Notes: generated from the letters alone by a model not told the origin. A stretch of DNA of 64,000 nt from Paraburkholderia silviterrae (GCF_004353915.1 NZ_SMRP01000003.1:552851-616850); one strand, 5' to 3'. Counted from the stretch's first letter, positions 47,454-59,236 are shown. Made by a program: numbers and translations.

Positions 47454-49817
47454 ATGACCGCTTCCACCGATCCCGACGTTTTCGACCCGAAAGAGGTCTT
47501 GGCGCAGCTCCCGCATCTGCCCGGCGTGTATCGCTATTACGACGCGCAAGGCACGGTGCTCTACGTGGGGAAGGCGCGCGACCTGAAAAAGCGCGTGTCG
47601 AGCTATTTCACGAAGACGCAGCTCTCGCCGCGCATTGCCATGATGGTCACGCGCATCGCGCGCGTCGAGACCACGGTCACACGCTCCGAGGCCGAGGCGC
47701 TGCTGCTCGAGAACAATCTCATCAAGGCGCTCACGCCGCGCTACAACATCCTGTTTCGCGACGACAAGTCGTATCCGTTCCTCAAGCTCACAGGCCACAA
47801 ATTTCCGCGCATGGCGTACTACCGCGGCGCGGTCGATCGCAACAACCAGTACTTCGGGCCGTTTCCGAGCGCCTCGGCGGTACGCGAGAGCATCCAGATC
47901 CTGCAGCGCGTGTTCCAGCTGCGCACCTGTGAAGACTCGGTGTTCAACAACCGCACGCGGCCCTGTCTGCTGCATCAGATCGCGCGCTGCACGGCGCCGT
48001 GCGTCGGCGCGATCAGCGCGGACGATTACGCGCGCGACGTGAGCAACGCCTCGCGCTTCCTGCTCGGCCGTCAGAACGAGGTGATGAGGGAGCTGGAGAC
48101 GAAGATGCATGCGTTCGCCGCCGAGCTGAAGTTCGAGCAGGCGGCGGCGGTGCGCAACCAGATGAGCTCGCTCTCGACGGTGCTGCATCAGCAGGCCATC
48201 GAGACCGGCAGCGAGAGCGACGTCGACATCCTCGCGGTGGTGGCGCTGGGCGGGCGGGTCTGCGTGAATCTCGCGATGGTGCGCGGCGGCCGCCATCTGG
48301 GCGACAAGGCGTATTTTCCGGCGCACGTCGAGCGCGCGCTGACCGACGAGGAGGGCGGTGTCGCCGAGGAGATCGACGGCGAGACCGTGCTGGCGGCATC
48401 GGCGCTGAAGTCGCTGCCGTCGCTCGCGCGCAAGGCCATGGTGGCCGCGGCGGGGGCGCACGCCGGCCATGAAAGCGAAGAAGGGGGCGATGAGGCTGGA
48501 GATGAGCGCGAGCAAGCCGATGAAGGCGCCGCGCCCGATCCGCTCGCGCTCGCGGTGGATCTCGCGAACGAGGCGCAAGGGGCGGACGGTGTGGAATCGG
48601 CTGCCGGGACCGAATGCAGCGACGCCGAAGAGGAAGCCGATGCCGGCGAAAGCGCCGAGGGCGGCGCAGGCACCGACTCCGCGTCGGCCGCCAAGCCGGC
48701 CGCGCGCGGCAAGCCCGAGATCGGCATCGAATCCGAAGTGCTCGACGCGTTCATCGCCCAGCACTACTTCGGCAACCGCGTGCCGCCGGTGCTGGTGGTG
48801 AGTCATCCTCCGGCGAACCGCGAGCTCGTCGACGTGCTCAGCGAGCAGGCCGGCCACAAGGTCACGCTGCTGCGCCAGCCGCAAGGGCAAAAGCGTGCCT
48901 GGCTCGCCATGGCCGAGCAGAACGCGCGGCTCGCGCTCGCCCGCCTGCTCTCCGAGCAGGGCTCGCAGCAGGCGCGCACGCGCTCGCTCGCGCAGATGCT
49001 CGGGCTCGAGCTCGACGACCTCGCGCATCTGCGCATCGAGTGCTTCGACATCAGCCACACGATGGGCGAGGCGACCCAGGCGTCGTGCGTCGTCTATCAC
49101 CATCACAAGATGCAGTCGGGCGAGTATCGGCGCTACAACATCACGGGCATCACGGGCGGCGACGACTACGGGGCCATGCGTCAGGTGCTCACGCGCCGCT
49201 ACGAAAAGATGGTCGCGCAGTCGGCGCGCGACGAAACCGACGCAGCGCAGACCTTGCCCGCGCCCGAAGCGCCCGAAGCGCCCGAAGCGCCCGAAGCGCC
49301 CGAAGCGCCCGAAGCCGCCGATAACAGCGCGGCGTCTCCCGAAGGCGCGGAGCCCGTCGCTGCGGGCGGCACGCTGCCCAACATCGTGCTGATCGACGGC
49401 GGCAAGGGCCAGGTCGAGATCGCGCGCCAGGTGTTCGTCGAGCTGGGGCTCGACCCTGCGATGCTGGTGGGCGTGGCCAAGGGCGAGGGGCGCAAGGTCG
49501 GTCTCGAGACCCTCGTGTTCGCCGATGGCCGGCCGCCGCTCGAGCTGGGCAAGGAGAGTGCGGCGCTGATGCTGGTCGCGCAGATCCGCGACGAGGCGCA
49601 CCGCTTCGCCATCACGGGCATGCGCGCGAAGCGCGGCAAGACGCGCCAGACTTCGCGGCTCGAAGAGCTCGAAGGGGTGGGCGCCAAGCGCCGCCAGCGC
49701 CTGCTCGCGCGCTTCGGCGGCCTGCGCGGCGTGATGGCCGCGAGCGTGGAGGATCTGGCGAGTGTGGAGGGCATTTCGCACGCGCTCGCCGAGCAGATCT
49801 ACCAGCAGCTTCATTGA
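47454..49817 (+). CDS. uvrC: UvrABC nuclease subunit UvrC with large insertions
   Basis: Makes both incisions in nucleotide excision repair. The 787-residue protein has a GIY-YIG nuclease (about 15-95, [22 protein letters not shown]), a UVR domain (about 205-240), an RNase H-like C-nuclease with [19 protein letters not shown] near 530, and C-terminal helix-hairpin-helix motifs ([11 protein letters not shown]). Usual length is 600-650. Extra sequence is an acidic segment at about 336-421 and an Ala/Pro/Glu repeat at about 603-622. Followed by pgsA, as in E. coli. Confidence 0.96.
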   Translation: MTASTDPDVFDPKEVLAQLPHLPGVYRYYDAQGTVLYVGKARDLKKRVSSYFTKTQLSPRIAMMVTRIARVETTVTRSEAEALLLENNLIKALTPRYNILFRDDKSYPFLKLTGHKFPRMAYYRGAVDRNNQYFGPFPSASAVRESIQILQRVFQLRTCEDSVFNNRTRPCLLHQIARCTAPCVGAISADDYARDVSNASRFLLGRQNEVMRELETKMHAFAAELKFEQAAAVRNQMSSLSTVLHQQAIETGSESDVDILAVVALGGRVCVNLAMVRGGRHLGDKAYFPAHVERALTDEEGGVAEEIDGETVLAASALKSLPSLARKAMVAAAGAHAGHESEEGGDEAGDEREQADEGAAPDPLALAVDLANEAQGADGVESAAGTECSDAEEEADAGESAEGGAGTDSASAAKPAARGKPEIGIESEVLDAFIAQHYFGNRVPPVLVVSHPPANRELVDVLSEQAGHKVTLLRQPQGQKRAWLAMAEQNARLALARLLSEQGSQQARTRSLAQMLGLELDDLAHLRIECFDISHTMGEATQASCVVYHHHKMQSGEYRRYNITGITGGDDYGAMRQVLTRRYEKMVAQSARDETDAAQTLPAPEAPEAPEAPEAPEAPEAADNSAASPEGAEPVAAGGTLPNIVLIDGGKGQVEIARQVFVELGLDPAMLVGVAKGEGRKVGLETLVFADGRPPLELGKESAALMLVAQIRDEAHRFAITGMRAKRGKTRQTSRLEELEGVGAKRRQRLLARFGGLRGVMAASVEDLASVEGISHALAEQIYQQLH
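49260..49315. repeat. 9-bp tandem repeat inside uvrC
   Basis: Six copies of CGCCCGAAG give an Ala-Pro-Glu repeat in UvrC. It lies between conserved blocks of the C-terminal half, so copy number can vary without frameshift. Confidence 0.9.
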
Positions 49818-49932
49818 GCCCGCTACCACGTCACCTACCGCGCCGCCTTACGTTTGCTTGTGGCAGGTCCGGCGACGCGGCACAATTGCATCTCCCATCA
49901 TTGCAATCTCCCCTGACAGACTGCGCCACACG

Positions 49933-50523
49933 ATGCCGTTCAATATTCCGATTCTCCTGACGTGGCTGCGGATCGTGCTGATTCCGCTCGTGGTTGGCGT
50001 GTTCTATCTGCCGCAGACGATGTTGAGCCCGATGCATCAGAACACGGCCGCCATGTTGATCTTCGTGCTCGCGGCGCTGACCGACTGGTTCGACGGCTAT
50101 CTCGCCCGCAAGTGGAATCAGACCTCTTCGTTCGGCGCGTTCCTCGACCCGGTGGCCGACAAGCTCATGGTGACGGCCGCGCTGCTCGTGCTCGTGCATC
50201 TGCAGCGCCTCGACGCCGTCATCGCGCTCGTGATCGTGGGCCGCGAGATCGCCATTTCGGCGCTGCGCGAATGGATGGCGCAGATCGGCGCGTCCAAGAG
50301 CGTCGCGGTGAATCAGCTCGGCAAGTTCAAGACGGCGTGCCAGATGGTGGCAATCCCCATGCTGCTGTTCTATGCGCCGCTCACGATCGGCGGGCTCACG
50401 CTGTTCGACTCGCGCGTGTGGGGCACGTGGCTCATCTACGTGGCGGCCGTGCTGACGATCTGGTCGATGCTCTATTACATGAAGCTCGCGTGGCCGCAGA
50501 TCCGCGAGCGGGGGAGCCTGTAA
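49933..50523 (+). CDS. pgsA: Phosphatidylglycerophosphate synthase
   Basis: CDP-diacylglycerol:glycerol-3-phosphate transferase, first step to phosphatidylglycerol. The 196-residue membrane protein has the CDP-alcohol phosphatidyltransferase motif D-x2-D-G-x2-A-R-x8-G-x3-D-x3-D (TDWFDGYLAR ... GAFLDPVADK, about 55-80) and four to six membrane helices. ATG 49933 is preferred to ATG 49762, which is inside uvrC. Confidence 0.95.
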   Translation: MPFNIPILLTWLRIVLIPLVVGVFYLPQTMLSPMHQNTAAMLIFVLAALTDWFDGYLARKWNQTSSFGAFLDPVADKLMVTAALLVLVHLQRLDAVIALVIVGREIAISALREWMAQIGASKSVAVNQLGKFKTACQMVAIPMLLFYAPLTIGGLTLFDSRVWGTWLIYVAAVLTIWSMLYYMKLAWPQIRERGSL

Positions 50524-50581
50524 GCGGCGCAGCCGTGGAGCCCCCCTCGCGAATCTTTTTTAAAAAGATCATGCGAAGGGG

Positions 50582-50610
50582 TTGACACGATTCTGCGGCT
50601 TATACATAAT
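50582..50610 (+). promoter_or_regulatory. Sigma-70 promoter of the tRNA-Gly/Cys cluster
   Basis: TTGACA, 17-base spacer, CATAAT: 6/6 and 5/6 matches. It lies about 95 bases before the first tRNA-Gly. Confidence 0.75.
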
Positions 50611-50704
50611 CTCACTTCTCCGCTGCACGACAAGCAGCAAACGAAGCAGATGCAGTGGAGATCGCTGAAGATAAGCAGTAAATCAGCGGCGATGTAGAAA
50701 AAAT

Positions 50705-50780
50705 GCGGGAGTAGCTCAGTTGGTAGAGCGCAACCTTGCCAAGGTTGAGGTCGCGAGTTCGAGACTCGTCTCCCGCTCCA
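50705..50780 (+). tRNA. tRNA-Gly(GCC), copy 1
   Basis: 76 bases including encoded CCA. Acceptor stem GCGGGAG/CTCCCGC, anticodon loop TTGCCAA with anticodon GCC, and a T-arm GCGAG-TTCGAGA-CTCGT fold cleanly. Same location as glyW in E. coli, after pgsA. Confidence 0.97.
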
Positions 50781-50855
50781 GAATTTAGGCGCGACGTTTT
50801 GCAGCAGTGTGAAACGGGGTGCCGGAGCAGTAAAGGTTGGTCCGGTAGTAAAAAT

Positions 50856-50931
50856 GCGGGAGTAGCTCAGTTGGTAGAGCGCAACCTTGCCAAGGTTGAG
50901 GTCGCGAGTTCGAGACTCGTCTCCCGCTCCA
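50856..50931 (+). tRNA. tRNA-Gly(GCC), copy 2
   Basis: Identical in sequence to the first copy, 151 bases downstream, including encoded CCA and anticodon GCC. Flanking bases are also nearly identical. Confidence 0.97.
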
Positions 50932-50937
50932 GAATTC

Positions 50938-50964
50938 AGGGGAAGCAGCGCTTCCCTTTTTATT
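50938..50964 (+). terminator. Weak terminator-like hairpin between tRNA-Gly and tRNA-Cys
   Basis: GGGAAG-CAGCG-CTTCCC followed by TTTTTATTT. The stem is only six pairs, so it may be weak or serve as a processing signal. Confidence 0.4.
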
Positions 50965-51056
50965 TGGCAGGCCGCGAGGCCGCCGCAAAAAAATCTGTCC
51001 GGTGATTGTGGGCGCAAGCAGTACGGCGTGCCAGAAGCATCGAGCAGTCCGCATCT

Positions 51057-51130
51057 GGCGCGATAGCAAAGCGGTTATGCAGCGGCCTGCAAAGCCGTGT
51101 AGGCCGGTTCGACTCCGGCTCGCGCCTCCA
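51057..51130 (+). tRNA. tRNA-Cys(GCA)
   Basis: 74 bases with encoded CCA. Acceptor GGCGCGA/TCGCGCC, anticodon loop CTGCAAA with anticodon GCA, T-arm GCCGG-TTCGACT-CCGGC. Follows tRNA-Gly as cysT follows glyW in E. coli. Confidence 0.96.
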
Positions 51131-51141
51131 GGTAAGACAAG

Positions 51142-51172
51142 AAAAGCCACCTTCGGGTGGCTTTTCTTTTTT
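51142..51172 (+). terminator. Intrinsic terminator of the tRNA cluster
   Basis: AAAAGCCACC / GGTGGCTTTT stem with TTCG loop, followed by a run of T interrupted by one C. It lies 12 bases after tRNA-Cys. Confidence 0.92.
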
Positions 51173-51321
51173 CTGCTGCGTATCCATGTCGCGTGCATGC
51201 CGTGAGTGTTGCGCGCGGCCCGCGAGCTAGCCAGGTGGCCGGTCGTACCAGGTCAAATGGGTGATGTGCTGTCCCGCGGACTCGCGCACAATCCCTGGAT
51301 CGTTTCTACTGGACTCCGGCC

Positions 51322-51594
51322 ATGCCCATCGAACTTCCCGAAGACGCGCGCGCCGCCGCGATTGCGTCGATCCAGCGCTACTTCGACGCCAACATGGACG
51401 AGCCGATCGGCAATATCGCCGCGGGCGGCCTGCTGGGCTTCTTCCTCGAAGAGATCGGGCCCGCCGTCTATAACCGGGCGATTGCCGATGCGCAGGAGCG
51501 CATGCAGGCGCGCATCGTCGAACTCGATATCGACTTGCACGAAGAGCCGTTTCAGTACTGGCGCAAGTTCGATTCGTCGCGCCGGCGCAAGTGA
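51322..51594 (+). CDS. DUF2164 family protein
   Basis: A 90-residue cytosolic protein matching the DUF2164 pattern, with helical sequence ASIQRYFDANMDEPIGNIAAG, then GFFLEEIGPAVYNRAIADAQ and a basic tail. Function unknown. Stands between the tRNA cluster and the ElaA-type gene, 82 bases before the latter. Confidence 0.85.
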   Translation: MPIELPEDARAAAIASIQRYFDANMDEPIGNIAAGGLLGFFLEEIGPAVYNRAIADAQERMQARIVELDIDLHEEPFQYWRKFDSSRRRK

Positions 51595-51676
51595 AAGCCG
51601 CCGGCCGGGCTGCGTTTGTGCCGCGCTTGCGCAGCAAGGCATAATCGACGCTTCAGCAAACTTTGACGGAAATCAC

Positions 51677-52165
51677 ATGATTGCGCAGTCTCCCGCATTG
51701 CCGACGGCCCAGCTCGATTGGCAATGGCACGCCTTCGATTCGCTTTCCTCACGCGATGTCTATGAAATGCTCAAACTGCGCTCGGCCGTGTTCGTGGTGG
51801 AGCAGAACTGCGTGTACGGCGATATCGACGGCCTCGACGGCGACGCGTGGCATCTGTTTGCTTGGGGCGAGCGGTTCGGCAAGCGCGAACTCGCGGGCTA
51901 TCTGCGGGTGCTGCTGCCCGACGCAGAGGATCCTGATGTGCGCATCGGCCGCGTGGTGACATCGGCAAACTTTCGCGGCATCAAGCTGGGCAACGGGCTG
52001 CTGGAACGTGCGATCGGGCACATCGGGCAGCAATGGCCGGGCGTGGCGATGCGGCTGCATGCGCAGGCGCATCTGCAAAAGTTCTACGGTGCGTTCGGCT
52101 TCAAGCCGGTTTCAGAGATTCACGACGAGGACGGCATTGCGCACGTGTGGATGCGCTCCGCCTGA
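51677..52165 (+). CDS. ElaA-type GNAT acetyltransferase
   Basis: A 162-residue member of the ElaA branch of the GNAT superfamily. It has LKLRSAVFVVEQNCVYGDIDGLD, then an acetyl-CoA region around RIGRVVTSANFRGIKLGNGLL and AHLQKFYGAFGFKPVSE. Substrate unknown. Upstream in-frame sequence as far as 51206 is not protein-like, so ATG 51677 is chosen. Convergent with ctaG. Confidence 0.88.
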   Translation: MIAQSPALPTAQLDWQWHAFDSLSSRDVYEMLKLRSAVFVVEQNCVYGDIDGLDGDAWHLFAWGERFGKRELAGYLRVLLPDAEDPDVRIGRVVTSANFRGIKLGNGLLERAIGHIGQQWPGVAMRLHAQAHLQKFYGAFGFKPVSEIHDEDGIAHVWMRSA

Positions 52166-52215
52166 CCTGTCGTACTTGCACCGCACGTCACGGTTTGCGC
52201 GTGCAGCGCATGCGC

Positions 52216-53091
52216 TCAGGTGTGCTGCACCTCGTGCTGCTGCGAGGCGCGTGTGGGCTTGCGCGCGTCTTGTGGGCGCTTGAGGCGTCCGCGCGCCGAA
52301 AGCCGCATCCAGTGACGCAGCGCGATCAACGCGCCGATCACGCTCATCATCGATCCCGGAATCCACAACAGCAGGCCGCCGATCTGCTGATCGCGCATTG
52401 GCGAGAGCCACGTGAACGCGCGTCCGCAGATCGAGTAGACGGGATAGAGCTCATGTGATGTGAAGAAGATGAAGGCGCCGAGCACGATCTGCGGCGGAAT
52501 CGCCGCGATCACCACCAGCACGCGCTTGCCGGGTGCGAGACGCGCGGGCGGCGCGGGGCGCGGATCGAGCACGAGCCACCAGAACAGCAGGCCGTCGATC
52601 ACCATGCTCCAGTTCATCACGCGATAGAGCCGCCAGTCGAGCATCGCGATGAAGTGAATGGGCGAGAGCAGCCAGAAGTAGATGAGCCCGACGAAGAGCG
52701 TCACGGCGACGACCGGATGCATGACGACGTCGAGCGCCGCGCGCACCGGCCGCGCGCTCAACGCAGGGCGCACGAAGCGTTGCCGCCACGCGAACGGGAT
52801 GCCTGCACGCAGCGCCGCGCCCGGATAAGCGAGCGCGATGAAGAACGGCCCGAGGTGATGCAGCACGAGATGCTGCGCGCGGTGCATGAAGAACTCATGC
52901 TCGAAGAAGTAGTCGAGCCGCGTATGCAGCGCGACATAGAGCGCGCTGAGCCCAAACCAGAACGAGATCTGGCGCGCCAGCGAAACTCTCGCGTGGCGCT
53001 TGCCGCGCACGAACAGCACCGCCGTCAGGACGACGGCGATCACGACGGTCGGCGAAGGCTCCCACGGGTCGAGCCAATAGAGCAGGTTCAT
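52216..53091 (-). CDS. CtaG-type cytochrome oxidase assembly protein (caa3 type)
   Basis: A 291-residue multi-pass inner-membrane protein. It matches the caa3_CtaG family, with about seven helices and conserved histidines in RAQHLVLHHLGPFF and FVGLIYFWLLSPIHF. Family members help copper reach cytochrome c oxidase. No oxidase subunit genes lie in the window. Upstream are PCu(A)C and Sco genes on the same strand, so this is a copper-assembly cluster. The start is MNLLYWLDPWEP; ATG 53106 is also in frame. Confidence 0.85.
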   Translation of the reverse strand: MNLLYWLDPWEPSPTVVIAVVLTAVLFVRGKRHARVSLARQISFWFGLSALYVALHTRLDYFFEHEFFMHRAQHLVLHHLGPFFIALAYPGAALRAGIPFAWRQRFVRPALSARPVRAALDVVMHPVVAVTLFVGLIYFWLLSPIHFIAMLDWRLYRVMNWSMVIDGLLFWWLVLDPRPAPPARLAPGKRVLVVIAAIPPQIVLGAFIFFTSHELYPVYSICGRAFTWLSPMRDQQIGGLLLWIPGSMMSVIGALIALRHWMRLSARGRLKRPQDARKPTRASQQHEVQHT

Positions 53092-53212
53092 CGCGGGCTT
53101 CTGCACGGGTTCATTGCGGGCTTCTGCGCAGCTTCATTGCGGACAGCCGCGCAGGTTCATCGCATGCTTCTTCACGAGGGCCATGGCGCGCTTCTTCGCG
53201 CTCATCACGCCA

Positions 53213-53707
53213 TCATTGCTGCGACGGCGGCTTGACCGCGAACGGCGTGTCGAGCGTCGCGCCGTCCGAGAACTGCAGCTTCACCTTCACCGTGTCGCCG
53301 GGCGCGATCTTGTGCTTCGCGTGCTCGAGCATCAGGTGATAGCCGCCCGGAGCGATTGCGAGCGTGCCGTGCGCGGGCACCGTAGCCTTGTCCACCATGA
53401 CCATCTTCTGCGTCGAGCCGTTCGAGACGGTCTGATGCAGCATCACCATCCCGTAGTCGTCGCTCGACACATTCACGAGGTCGACCGGCTTGTCGCCGTC
53501 GTTCTTCAGCGTGACGTAGCCCGCCGCCGGCAAATCGTTCGGCAGCCAGCGGACCCATGCATTCTGCGCGGTGAGCGCGGCGCTGGCGGCGTGTGCCGCA
53601 GGGGCGAACGCTGCGAACGTGCAGGCGAGGGCGCAGCCAAGCGTGGCGCCTAGTCGGCTGATGCGGCTCATGCGAGCAATGCGGTGGGACTTCATTTTCA
53701 TCGTCAT
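53213..53707 (-). CDS. Periplasmic copper chaperone PCu(A)C
   Basis: A 164-residue exported protein. A signal sequence (about 1-40, ending AHA-AS) is followed by a cupredoxin-like domain. The copper site H-x10-M-x21-H-x-M is present: MLHQTVSNGSTQKM ... GGYHLM. It delivers Cu(I) to the CuA centre of oxidase, often together with Sco. ATG 53707 (MTMKMKSHR) is chosen; the longer ORF to 53794 overlaps the sco gene. Confidence 0.9.
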   Translation of the reverse strand: MTMKMKSHRIARMSRISRLGATLGCALACTFAAFAPAAHAASAALTAQNAWVRWLPNDLPAAGYVTLKNDGDKPVDLVNVSSDDYGMVMLHQTVSNGSTQKMVMVDKATVPAHGTLAIAPGGYHLMLEHAKHKIAPGDTVKVKLQFSDGATLDTPFAVKPPSQQ

Positions 53708-53790
53708 GGCAGTTCCTGTTGCGGGTGGTACGGAAATCGGTGTTGCGGATTGCGCCGGTGCACAGGGGCTCCGGCGAAGCCCGGCGGCGC

Positions 53791-54483
53791 TCACGTCGAG
53801 GAGCCGATCACGCGGCGCACGTCGTGTGCGATGGCGTCGGGCGAGTCCTTGTCGGTAGCGAGCAGGCGCGCGCGGCCTTGCGCGTCGAATACGTAGACGG
53901 CCGAGCTGTGCGTGACTTCGTAGCTGCCGTCGGGGTCGCGCTTTTCCATCTGATACGCCACGCGATAACGCTTTGCGAGCGATTCGATTTGCGCATCGGT
54001 GCCGGTCAGGCCGAGCGCATGCTCAGCGTCGAACGCGCTCACGTAGGCATGCAGCGCCTGCGGCGTGTCGCGTGCCGGATCGACGCTGATGAAGAGTATC
54101 CGCACATGCTGCGCGTCGGGTCCGAGTTTTGCTATGACCTGCATCAGACGCGCCATCGTTTCCGGGCAGACGTCCGGGCAATGCGTGTAGCCGAAGTACA
54201 CGAGCGCCGTATTGCCGTGCAGATCCGCGCCGGTGATGGGCTTGCCGGTGTCGGCGGTGAGCGCGAACGTGAGGTCGGGCAGATGGCCGCTCACATCGGC
54301 AAGTTGCCACGGCTCCACCGGATGCGAACAGGCGCCGAGCAGCGCGGAGCCGGCGGCAAGCGTCAACAGTGCCACGACACGTGCGCCGCGCAGGGCACGG
54401 TGCAGGTGGGCCGGGAGGATCCGGCGGACCACGGCGCGGGGTGCGAAGCGTGACGAACGTGAAGCGTCGATCTCGGGGAACAA
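53791..54483 (-). CDS. SCO1/SenC family copper/thiol protein
   Basis: Membrane-anchored thioredoxin-fold protein of 230 residues that supports CuA assembly. It has an N-terminal helix at about 35-52, then DLTFALTADTGKPITG and the metal-binding C-x-x-x-C in YTHCPDVCPETMARL near 117-121, with a later histidine in EVTHSSAVYVFD. First gene of the leftward Sco-PCu(A)C-CtaG set, divergent from otsB. Confidence 0.9.
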   Translation of the reverse strand: MFPEIDASRSSRFAPRAVVRRILPAHLHRALRGARVVALLTLAAGSALLGACSHPVEPWQLADVSGHLPDLTFALTADTGKPITGADLHGNTALVYFGYTHCPDVCPETMARLMQVIAKLGPDAQHVRILFISVDPARDTPQALHAYVSAFDAEHALGLTGTDAQIESLAKRYRVAYQMEKRDPDGSYEVTHSSAVYVFDAQGRARLLATDKDSPDAIAHDVRRVIGSST

Positions 54484-54862
54484 AGGCTCTCTCGTTAACT
54501 CGGTTTACAAGGCCATGAGCGTGGCCGGCCCACGCCATGTCGCTGGACTGTAGCAAAATTGGGGGCTCACTGCCGCGCATGGCCCGCTGCGGCGGGACGG
54601 CAGGGGCAATTTGCCGCATTTGTCTTGCCGATGGGTGGCTTTACGCAAATCGGCACCGCAAAAAAGCGTCTGAACACATCGAGTCGATGCTGCGTACGCC
54701 GCCGCGTGCCAGGCCGGCCAGTGAAGGCAGGCGCCATGGCCGCGCAGGCGGCCATTCTCGAAAATCAGCACGATGCGCGGTAAGATGCGCACACTTTCTG
54801 CGTCGGGCGAGCGCTCGCCTGATCAATACCCGGCCTGCGCGCCGAGGGACGAAACGAACGTA
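54484..54862. other. 379-base divergent interval between sco and otsB
   Basis: Gene-free. It must contain promoters of the sco set and of otsBA. No clear box pair or hairpin was found. Confidence 0.45.
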
Positions 54863-55612
54863 ATGCAAGTACTTCCGGCTGAATTGCCGCTCGACAAGAC
54901 GGCGTTTTTCTTCGACTTCGACGGCACGCTCGTCGACCTTGCGCCCACGCCCGACGGCGTGCTGGTGCGCCCCGACATGCTCGCGCTGCTCGCCGCCCTG
55001 CGGCGTGCGACGCACGGCGCTGTGGCGATCGTTTCGGGGCGTGGCATCGATAGCATCGATAACTTCCTCGGCATGCCGGATCTCCCGGTCGCGGGCCTGC
55101 ACGGCGCCGAGCGCCGCGACGCGAACGGCGACACGCAGCGTGTTGGCTTCAACGATCAGCGTCTTCTGCACATGGAGCAGGTGCTCGCCGAAGTGGTGCG
55201 CACGCATGCGGGCATGCTGCTCGAGATCAAGGGCGCGTCGCTCGCGCTGCACTACCGCAACGCGCCCGAGCACGAGGGCGTCGCGCGCGCGGCCACCGAA
55301 AAGCTCGCAGCCGAATTCGCCGACGCGTACGCGCTGCAGCCGGGCAAGATGGTCTACGAGATCAAGCCGAAGGACGTCGACAAGGGCCGCGCGCTGCGCG
55401 CCTTCCTCGACGAGCCGCCGTTCGCGGGCCGCACGCCCGTGTTCGCCGGCGACGATCTGACCGACGAGAAGGGCTTCGCCGTGGTCAACGCCCAGGGCGG
55501 CCTCTCGATCAAGGTAGGCGGTGGCGATACGATCGCGAAGACACGCGTCGAGTCGGTCGAAGCGTTGCTCGCGTGGCTCGACACACTCGTCGCGCCGGTG
55601 CGCGGCGCCTGA
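54863..55612 (+). CDS. otsB: Trehalose-phosphatase
   Basis: Dephosphorylates trehalose 6-phosphate. The 249-residue HAD-fold protein has FFFDFDGTLVDLAP (nucleophile aspartates near 19-21), VSGRGIDSID near 62, and FAGDDLTDEKGFAVV near 195. The start MQVLPAELPL is used, not ATG 54773. It lies 112 bases before otsA; the pair makes trehalose, usually as an osmolyte. Confidence 0.95.
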   Translation: MQVLPAELPLDKTAFFFDFDGTLVDLAPTPDGVLVRPDMLALLAALRRATHGAVAIVSGRGIDSIDNFLGMPDLPVAGLHGAERRDANGDTQRVGFNDQRLLHMEQVLAEVVRTHAGMLLEIKGASLALHYRNAPEHEGVARAATEKLAAEFADAYALQPGKMVYEIKPKDVDKGRALRAFLDEPPFAGRTPVFAGDDLTDEKGFAVVNAQGGLSIKVGGGDTIAKTRVESVEALLAWLDTLVAPVRGA

Positions 55613-55724
55613 ACCTGGCGCGCGCCGGTGCTCCGGCCCCCGTGCGCCGGCGCGGCCTGCGTGGCCCCTGGGCCTCACCCGCACGGGCGCGTCTAACTTC
55701 TTTTCTGCACGGAACCTGCATCTC

Positions 55725-57158
55725 ATGAGCCGACTGATCATCGTGTCGAACCGGGTCGCGCCGATCTCCGAAGGCGGCCCGGCCGCGGGCGGTCTCGCGG
55801 TCGGTGTCTACGACGCGCTCAAGGAAACTGGTGGCATGTGGTTCGGCTGGAGCGGCGAGGTGCTCTCGTCCGGCCAGCCGCAGATCCAGCTCGAAGAGCG
55901 CGGCCCGGTCACCTTCGCGACCATCGGCCTGTTGCGCCGCGACTACGACCAGTACTACCGCGGCTTCTCGAATGCCACGCTCTGGCCGGCGTTCCACTAT
56001 CGCGCCGATCTCGTGCAGTACGACCGCAACGAATACGCGGGCTATTGCCGCGTGAACGCGTGGCTCGCGCAGCAGCTCGTGCCGCTTTTGCGCGACGACG
56101 ACGTCATCTGGGTCCACGACTATCACCTGATTCCGTTCGCCGAGGCGCTGCGTGCGGCGGGCGTGAAGAACCGCATCGGCTTCTTCCTGCACATCCCGTT
56201 TCCGGCCTCGCAGGTGCTGCTGGCGGTGCCGCCGCACCGCGAGCTGGTGCAGGCGCTGTGCTCGTTCGACTTGCTCGGCTTCCAGACCAAGCCTGACGTG
56301 CGCGCGTTCTGCGACTACATCGTGAACGAGGCGGGCGGCACGGTCGAAAAGCGCGCCGACGGCCTCACGCAGATCGAGGCGTTCGGCAAGACCCTGTGCG
56401 CGAACGATTACCCGATCGGCGTCTATCCCGACGAAGTCGCCGAGCTCGCCAAGGCTGGCGAGCTCGACAAGCCGGTGCGCACGCTCAAGGCCACTCTGCA
56501 CGGCCGCAAGGTGATCATGAGCGTGGACCGGCTCGACTACTCGAAGGGCCTCGTCGAGCGTTTTCGCGCTTTCGAGCGGCTGCTCGAGCAGACGCCATCG
56601 CAGCGCAACAAGGTGTCGTTCGTGCAGATCGCGCCGCCCACGCGCGCCGATCTGCACGCGTACCAGGACATCCGCCTGCGGCTCGAAGCCGAGTCGGGCC
56701 GCATCAACGGCCGCTTCGCCGAGCTCGACTGGACGCCGATCTGGTACATCCACCGCCAGTACGAGCGCGCCGTGCTCGCGGCGCTCTTTCGCGCTTCGCA
56801 CGTGGGCTACGTCACGCCGCTGCGCGACGGCATGAACCTCGTCGCGAAGGAATACATCTCGGCGCAGGACCCCGAGAATCCGGGCGTGCTGGTGCTCTCG
56901 CGCTTCGCTGGCGCAGCGCAGGAGCTGGGCGGCGCGCTGATCGTGAATCCGCTCGACATCGATGGCATGGCCGACGCCCTCGGCAAGGCGCTCTCGATGC
57001 CGCTCGCCGAGCGCCTCGCTCGCTACAACGACATGATGGTGCAATTGCGCGAGAACAACGTCTCGGTCTGGCGCGACCGTTTCATGCGCGACTTGACGAG
57101 CATGGCCGCGCACGCTGGCGTGTCGTTGCCGGCGCCCGTCGAGCCGGCGCAGCCATAG
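55725..57158 (+). CDS. otsA: Trehalose-6-phosphate synthase
   Basis: Family 20 glycosyltransferase that joins UDP-glucose and glucose 6-phosphate. The 477-residue protein begins [13 protein letters not shown], has [16 protein letters not shown] near 128, [11 protein letters not shown] near 265 and the nucleotide-binding EYISAQ region near 370. In-frame sequence upstream of ATG 55725 overlaps otsB and is rejected. Followed by a terminator. Confidence 0.96.
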   Translation: MSRLIIVSNRVAPISEGGPAAGGLAVGVYDALKETGGMWFGWSGEVLSSGQPQIQLEERGPVTFATIGLLRRDYDQYYRGFSNATLWPAFHYRADLVQYDRNEYAGYCRVNAWLAQQLVPLLRDDDVIWVHDYHLIPFAEALRAAGVKNRIGFFLHIPFPASQVLLAVPPHRELVQALCSFDLLGFQTKPDVRAFCDYIVNEAGGTVEKRADGLTQIEAFGKTLCANDYPIGVYPDEVAELAKAGELDKPVRTLKATLHGRKVIMSVDRLDYSKGLVERFRAFERLLEQTPSQRNKVSFVQIAPPTRADLHAYQDIRLRLEAESGRINGRFAELDWTPIWYIHRQYERAVLAALFRASHVGYVTPLRDGMNLVAKEYISAQDPENPGVLVLSRFAGAAQELGGALIVNPLDIDGMADALGKALSMPLAERLARYNDMMVQLRENNVSVWRDRFMRDLTSMAAHAGVSLPAPVEPAQP

Positions 57159-57228
57159 CAGGGCGGAGAGAGGCGGATCCGCTGGCGCTCGAAGCCGCCT
57201 CGAAGCCCCTCGAGCATGGCCAAGAAAG

Positions 57229-57270
57229 AAAAAGCCGCTTCGTGAACTGAACGAAGCGGCTTTTTCTTTT
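57229..57270. terminator. Bidirectional terminator between otsA and the ABC exporter
   Basis: AAAAAGCCGCTTCGT / ACGAAGCGGCTTTTT stem with a short loop and A/T-rich flanks in both directions; serves two convergent genes. Confidence 0.92.
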
Positions 57271-57292
57271 GGTGCGGGCAGCGGGCCCGGCG

Positions 57293-59236
<1,944 letters not shown>

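Larger units (their letters stand above)
50694..50940. repeat. Direct duplication carrying tRNA-Gly
   Basis: Units at about 50694-50789 and 50845-50940 share GTAG-A/T-AAAAAT before and CCAGAATT-T/C-AGG after the identical tRNA. Period 151 bases. Confidence 0.85.

Noticed and set aside
50582-51172. Possible integration site or genomic island at the tRNA cluster
   Set aside because: No integrase, no partial tRNA repeat and ordinary core genes on both sides.
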